A program made the translations under genes and the position numbers. Below the pieces are notes generated by a model, which saw only the letters and a program-made list of their open reading frames with translations, was not told the origin of the DNA and made no database searches. From Hyphomicrobium sp. (GTDB taxonomy: Bacteria > Pseudomonadota > Alphaproteobacteria > Rhizobiales > Hyphomicrobiaceae): DNA of 9,649 bases. The stretch spans positions 1 through 9,649 of the forward strand of contig JAUWCP010000081.1 of the NCBI GenBank assembly GCA_030609245.1. The letters are read 5' to 3'. This document shows positions 6,844 to 9,649 of the stretch, piece after piece (position 1 is the first letter of the stretch; each line of letters opens with the position of its first letter).

Positions 6844-7699
6844 GGCCGCGTTCGACCAGGTGCTCGACGTGGGCGCGCAGCGAAAGTGTCGCTACTCCGA
6901 CGATATCTTCGTCCAGATCGCGGTAGATCGCAGGCACCAATTTGCGGATAGTATTTGTTCCCTGCCGTACAGCATCAAGGATCGCCTGCTCGCGCCAGCG
7001 CCTATGCAACAGGTAGGCCTTCACCGTGCGACGTGGCGCGATGACCCGTCCGCCGTGTCCCGGCAAGAAAACGCTATCGTCTCGTTCAAGCAGTTTTTCT
7101 AGCGAGCGAAGGTAATCGGCCATGCGCCCTTCGGGCGGCGCGATGACGGAGGTGTTCCACGCCATCACGTGATCGCCGGAGAAGACGACGCCGTGGCCTG
7201 CCAGAGCAAAGCAGAGGTGATCAGGCGCGTGGCCCGGCGTGTGGAGGGCCGTAAGCTCCCAGTCTTCGCCCGCGATGCGATCGCCGTCGGCCAAGCCGAC
7301 ATCGGGGGTAAACTCGTGGTCTGTGAACTCTGAGCCGGCATGATCGGCACTATCTGTGTCGTCAGTGTCCGGTGTCCGGCCAAACGCGAATATCTTGGCA
7401 CCTGTCTCTGCCTTTAGAGCCGCGACGCCTTCCACGTGATCTCGATGCGCGTGGGTGATGACGATGTGCGAGATGGGGCGGCCCTGTGCGGCCTTGAGGA
7501 TTGCCTCTTTGTGTTCACGATCCTCGGGCCCCGGGTCTATTACCGCCAGCGACGCCGATCCGATGAGGTAGGTGTTCGTACCCTTGAAGGTAAGCTTGCT
7601 CGCATTGTTGGCGACAAGGCGCACGACGCCAGGTGCCATGAGGCTGGGCACCCCATAGGCGAATTCCATCTCTGTCTTGAGGTTCAGTCCGTCGCTCAT
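6785..7699 (-). CDS. MBL-fold metallo-hydrolase, LACTB2-like
   Basis: A 304-residue metallo-beta-lactamase-fold hydrolase with the full metal-binding set: THAHRDH (82-88, giving His83, His85, Asp87, His88), His157 in TPGHAPDH, Asp176 in SGDH and His215 in PGHGG. A C-terminal helical region (about 225-295) resembles the winged-helix-like domain of the LACTB2 branch; some relatives are endoribonucleases or thioester hydrolases, so the substrate is open. Between the HxHxDH motif and His157 is an acidic, histidine-containing insert (about 108-134). The start chosen is the ATG at 7699, which fits the homologue N-terminus I would expect; an in-frame ATG at 7747 adds 16 residues but has no ribosome binding site. 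A TATAAT (7709-7714, minus strand) lies so close to the 7699 start that a leaderless mRNA is possible. Its 3' end overlaps the DUF1499 gene by 59 bases. Confidence 0.88.
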   Translation of the reverse strand: MSDGLNLKTEMEFAYGVPSLMAPGVVRLVANNASKLTFKGTNTYLIGSASLAVIDPGPEDREHKEAILKAAQGRPISHIVITHAHRDHVEGVAALKAETGAKIFAFGRTPDTDDTDSADHAGSEFTDHEFTPDVGLADGDRIAGEDWELTALHTPGHAPDHLCFALAGHGVVFSGDHVMAWNTSVIAPPEGRMADYLRSLEKLLERDDSVFLPGHGGRVIAPRRTVKAYLLHRRWREQAILDAVRQGTNTIRKLVPAIYRDLDEDIVGVATLSLRAHVEHLVERGLIACDDVANVDCAVVFSSP

Positions 7700-7759
7700 T
7701 TCCGGGACATTATAGGGGCTTGCTCTACCTGCGGCGAGGGGAGACATCGGCCAATCGGC

Positions 7760-7836
7760 TAGAGCACGTTTGCCTGTCTTAGAATCAGCGTGTGCGGCGC
7801 AAACGTGCTCTAAGCATTTGTTTTAGAGTCTGATTC
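7760..7836. repeat. Intergenic palindromic repeat element
   Basis: A perfect 14-base inverted repeat, TAGAGCACGTTTGC (7760-7773) with GCAAACGTGCTCTA (7799-7812), encloses a 25-base loop. A second, interlocked pair, GAATCAG (7782-7788) with CTGATTC (7830-7836), has one arm inside the loop and one outside. Related fragments continue to the right (ATCAGGCTCTAGAG, 7876-7889). The AGAGCA and TGATTC words are like those of dispersed intergenic elements I associate with Rhizobiales chromosomes. It lies between the GntR and MBL genes, which are on the same strand, and could end or process the regulator transcript. No other copy is visible in this window, so multi-copy status is inference. Confidence 0.6.
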
Positions 7837-7952
7837 ACGTTCTCGACGCTCGCGAGGCCGCTCGCATCTCAAACGATCAGGCTCTAGAGAGCTATCGCAG
7901 TGTCTTAGATGCGTGAGGCACTCGGTGCTGTACCTGAGAGCTGCTTCATGGG

Positions 7953-8678
7953 TCAGGTATATCTTGCAACATATTGCACGGCCTCGACCCGGCAATGGGC
8001 AACACGGCGCTCCAAGGGCTGCTCGTCGGAGCTGAACATCACACGGCAGGTCTGAAGAACCGGGGTCCCCACCTCGACGCCAAGGCGCGTGGCAACCTCA
8101 CGATCCGCAGTGCCCACGTCCACTTTCTCCTTGCCGCCAAGCAAATGTATGCCGCACTGATCGGCAAGCGTCGAAATCCGATAGGATTTTGCCATGGACG
8201 TGAAATCGAAAGTGGGAAAACGGCCCGTGGGAAGCGAAATTTCCTCGTAGACGACCGGCCGGTCCCTGTAGTCAAACGTTCGCTTGATCACCAATATGGC
8301 TTCGTTGGAGCGCAACCTGAGCTCTTGTTGCTCGATGGCGTTGGGCAAGGATTCAGAAATATCGATATAGCTGTTCTGGCCCGTGAGGGGCTCTCCCAGT
8401 TCGCTCAATAGACTGTCGAACCTGGTGGATACTTCGGCGCTGAGCGGCTCGCAGACGAGCGTCCCGCGTCCCGGCTGCCGCGTTACGAGCTTCTCCTTCG
8501 CCAAAACCTCGAGCGCCTTGCGCATCGTACCTATGCTTACGCCGAACTCGCGCGAGAGGTCGATCTCGTTGGGCAAGAGTCCGCCGGATTTGCGCTTGCC
8601 CGTTGCAATCTCCTGGGCAAGCGCGTCTCGCACCTGGAGATAGAGATGTCGCGTTGAGAACTTGGAAGCGTGACGCAT
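7953..8678 (-). CDS. GntR family transcriptional regulator, HutC subfamily (UTRA domain)
   Basis: A 241-residue DNA-binding regulator. The N-terminal winged helix-turn-helix (about 13-75) has the GntR signature: GLLPNEIDLSREFGVSIGT (33-51), where the usual P-S-E is P-N-E, then MRKALEVLAKEKLVTRQPG (52-70) and RGTLV. A UTRA ligand-binding domain follows (about 95-236), with the core RTFDYRDRPVVYEEISLP (133-150) typical of HutC-type members that sense small metabolites. The ligand is not predictable. The ATG at 8676-8678 has GAGG 9 bases upstream. It is an orphan: the neighbours are the MBL hydrolase downstream on the same strand and tRNA genes on the other side, with no transporter or catabolic operon in view. 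It may regulate itself through the inverted repeats about 75-100 bases upstream. A 7-base inverted repeat, TACCTGA/TCAGGTA (7931-7959), overlaps its stop codon. Confidence 0.92.
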   Translation of the reverse strand: MRHASKFSTRHLYLQVRDALAQEIATGKRKSGGLLPNEIDLSREFGVSIGTMRKALEVLAKEKLVTRQPGRGTLVCEPLSAEVSTRFDSLLSELGEPLTGQNSYIDISESLPNAIEQQELRLRSNEAILVIKRTFDYRDRPVVYEEISLPTGRFPTFDFTSMAKSYRISTLADQCGIHLLGGKEKVDVGTADREVATRLGVEVGTPVLQTCRVMFSSDEQPLERRVAHCRVEAVQYVARYT

Positions 8679-9076
8679 AGACAGGCCTCACCCTGCGATT
8701 CCCTCAGCCGGCCGACAGAGGAGCATTGGCAGCCTCGCAAAGAAACATATTGTCCGCATACAAACAATCGGGTTTGTCGGGTGAAATTCGCTAATATGAG
8801 GCGCGAGCTGCGGCGGCATCGTTCAGGCCCAGCTGGGCGCATCCAGCGCCACAGATCAATATTAAAACTCGTGAGCGTTTGTAGGAGGTTAGCCCCCAAG
8901 CGAACCGTCGAGTGGGATTGCTTGCACCGCACTGCACGCATGACATCGCCTGCTGGAGCGACATCTTGCAAGGCCAGGACGCCGCACATGGGTTGGGGGC
9001 CTAGTGTACGCTGGGAGAGGCTGCGATGGCCCAACCAGGGAATTGGCGGGGAATTGGCAGGGAACTGGCCGGCAAT
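8679..9076. other. Gene-free region between the GntR gene and tRNA-Pro
   Basis: No gene is supported. The left part contains the GntR ribosome binding site and the candidate operator at 8750-8777. An isolated Shine-Dalgarno-like TAGGAGG (8882-8888) is not followed by a usable start. The right end has the tandem repeats next to tRNA-Pro (9038-9080). The rest (about 8790-9030) shows no structure I can interpret. Confidence 0.5.
8750..8777. promoter_or_regulatory. Candidate operator for the GntR regulator
   Basis: Two overlapping inverted repeats: TTGT-N6-ACAA (8750-8763) and the perfect ACAAAC-N6-GTTTGT (8760-8777). Both have the GT...AC half-site form used by GntR regulators and lie 72-99 bases upstream of the GntR start codon, a normal place for autoregulation. 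Binding is inferred from position and symmetry only. Confidence 0.4.
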
Positions 9077-9080
9077 TGGT
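9038..9080. repeat. Short tandem repeats abutting the tRNA-Pro 3' end
   Basis: Four imperfect units of 10-11 bases: GGGAATTGGC (9038), GGGGAATTGGC (9048), AGGGAACTGGC (9059) and CGGCAATTGGT (9070). On the tRNA strand each unit begins CCA, the first being the encoded CCA end of tRNA-Pro itself (9077-9079), so the tRNA terminus forms the edge of the repeat block. Confidence 0.6.
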
Positions 9081-9153
9081 CGGAGCGGGGAGATTCGAAC
9101 TCCCGACCCCTTGCTCCCGAAGCAAGTGCGCTACCAGGCTGCGCTACGCTCCG
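9077..9153 (-). tRNA. tRNA-Pro (anticodon CGG)
   Basis: The reverse strand from 9153 folds as a complete cloverleaf. The acceptor stem CGGAGCG pairs with CGCTCCG, the D arm is GCGC...GCGC, and the anticodon stem CTTGC/GCAAG encloses loop TTCGGGA with anticodon CGG, reading CCG. The T arm is GGGAG-TTCGAAT-CTCCC, the discriminator is A and CCA is encoded. The total is 77 nucleotides, normal for tRNA-Pro, and the variable loop is short. Confidence 0.97.
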
Positions 9154-9222
9154 CCCGACCGTCAGCCCGAAGGGACAGCGCCCGAACACGCCTTGCAGCG
9201 GATTGTGTTGGGCGAGGGCGGC

Positions 9223-9251
9223 TTTATAGCCCTCGAGGAGAGCGCCCGCAA
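9223..9251 (-). promoter_or_regulatory. Promoter for tRNA-Pro
   Basis: On the minus strand TTGCGG (9246-9251) and TATAAA (9223-9228) are separated by 17 bases, the ideal spacing. The expected start site is near 9216, giving a leader of about 60 bases before the mature tRNA 5' end at 9153. This is the best promoter match in the window. Confidence 0.6.
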
Positions 9252-9337
9252 GCGCGGTCGCGGCTGCGCGGTGCCGGGGCCGGCAGGCGACTGAACGACC
9301 GCATCGGACGACATATTCGGGTACAATCCTGCTGGGA

Positions 9338-9366
9338 TTGCTCCCCAGAGTATGACCGACTATATG
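9338..9366 (+). promoter_or_regulatory. Promoter for tRNA-Gln
   Basis: TTGCTC (9338-9343) and TATATG (9361-9366) are separated by 17 bases and end 29 bases before the mature tRNA 5' end. The spacing and position suit a stable-RNA promoter; the hexamers are only moderate matches. Confidence 0.45.
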
Positions 9367-9395
9367 GGTGCGGGCCGCCCCGCCAGAGGGGCCAT

Positions 9396-9470
9396 TGGGG
9401 CGTAGCCAAGTGGTAAGGCAGCGGACTTTGATTCCGCCATGCGGAGGTTCGAACCCTCCCGCCCCAGCCA
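9396..9470 (+). tRNA. tRNA-Gln (anticodon TTG)
   Basis: A complete cloverleaf. Acceptor TGGGGCG pairs with CGCCCCA, the anticodon stem GCGGA/TCCGC encloses loop CTTTGAT with anticodon TTG, reading CAA, and the T arm is GGAGG-TTCGAAC-CCTCC. The discriminator is G and CCA is encoded. The length is 75 nucleotides. The leading U-A acceptor pair is usual for glutamine tRNAs. Its 3' end is 14 bases from the end of a possible integrase gene on the other strand, so its 3' half is a candidate attachment site. Confidence 0.97.
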
Positions 9471-9484
9471 ATCGCTTCAGCGAG

Positions 9485-9649
9485 TTAACTGAGCCGCGTA
9501 AGTTCGAGCGCCGCTTTCGCGGGAGGTTTGCGGGAGGCGCCCTGCAGCGCACCCCGCAGCACGACGAGCTCGGGCCGCTTCCGATCAGGATCACACACGC
9601 TGTTTGCAGCCTCGAACAGTCGTGAGAGTTCGGCAGCAGAGTAGTGTGT
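9485..9649 (-). CDS. C-terminal 54 residues of a protein, possibly a tyrosine recombinase/integrase (runs off the right edge)
   Basis: On the minus strand an open frame enters from the right edge and stops at TAA (9485-9487), giving 54 residues. It begins THYSAAELSRLFEAAN and continues with a VCDPDRKRPELVVLR stretch and a basic tail. The start resembles the end of phage- and island-type tyrosine recombinases, where a T-x-H-Y-S segment carries the catalytic tyrosine (here residue 3 of the fragment), followed by a helix and an R-K/R-x-P-x-L-x-x-L-R stretch. This comes from pattern memory, without an alignment. The location fits: integrase genes often lie beside the tRNA gene used as attachment site, and tRNA-Gln ends 14 bases away on the opposite strand. 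The catalytic RHR residues would be outside the window. It may instead be an unrelated hypothetical protein. Confidence 0.5.
   Translation of the reverse strand, partial: THYSAAELSRLFEAANSVCDPDRKRPELVVLRGALQGASRKPPAKAALELTRLS

Noticed and set aside
8882..8888. Orphan Shine-Dalgarno-like TAGGAGG
   Set aside because: No ATG, GTG or TTG at proper spacing opens a frame of meaningful length or content.
9038..9080. Tandem repeats considered as a CRISPR array
   Set aside because: Units are 11 bases with no spacers and no cas genes nearby.
8670..9416. 248-codon plus-strand open frame across the tRNA-Pro gene
   Set aside because: Its sequence includes GEIRTPDPLLPKQVR, the familiar artefact of translating the complement of a tRNA-Pro gene; the rest has no family-like pattern.
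9001..9594. 197-codon minus-strand open frame spanning both tRNA genes
   Set aside because: It contains GGFEPPHGGIKVRCLTTWLRP-type and GREFESPRSD-type strings that come from reading tRNA-Gln and tRNA-Pro as protein; also conflicts with the integrase-like frame.

Overview
The window looks like a chromosomal segment of an alphaproteobacterium, most likely of the order Hyphomicrobiales (Rhizobiales). The evidence is the order chorismate synthase / histidine phosphatase / FabI on one strand with pdxH facing away, FabI and short-chain dehydrogenase sequences of the type I associate with that order, high GC, and a rhizobial-style intergenic repeat. Assignment below order is not supported. Most of the window is housekeeping or ordinary accessory sequence. 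I do not see CRISPR, toxin-antitoxin, secretion or defence genes.

Left part (1-2720, all minus strand): the 5' end of aroC runs off the left edge (start codon 172-174; this partial gene was found by reading the reverse strand). A 522-base gap follows, with a long hairpin just after the stop of the histidine phosphatase gene. The phosphatase lies 24 bases downstream of fabI and is probably co-transcribed with it. A small exported or lipoprotein-like protein related to the rickettsial 17-kDa surface antigen family lies upstream of fabI.

Middle (2866-6843, plus strand): pdxH with a TTG start; then a tight pair of an SDR oxidoreductase and a Tat-exported eight-bladed PQQ-like beta-propeller, 11 bases apart; then a membrane-anchored DUF1499 protein. 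The arginine-rich tail of the DUF1499 protein is encoded antiparallel to the end of the next gene.

Right part (6785-8678, minus strand): an MBL-fold hydrolase of the LACTB2 type, an intergenic palindromic repeat element, and a HutC-type GntR regulator with a candidate operator upstream.

Right edge (8679-9649): tRNA-Pro(CGG) on minus with a good promoter and short tandem repeats at its 3' end, then tRNA-Gln(TTG) on plus. Fourteen bases beyond tRNA-Gln is the 3' end of a minus-strand reading frame resembling a tyrosine recombinase C-terminus. tRNA-Gln may therefore be the attachment site and left boundary of an integrated element continuing to the right. This is the most interesting lead, and it needs the adjacent sequence to settle.
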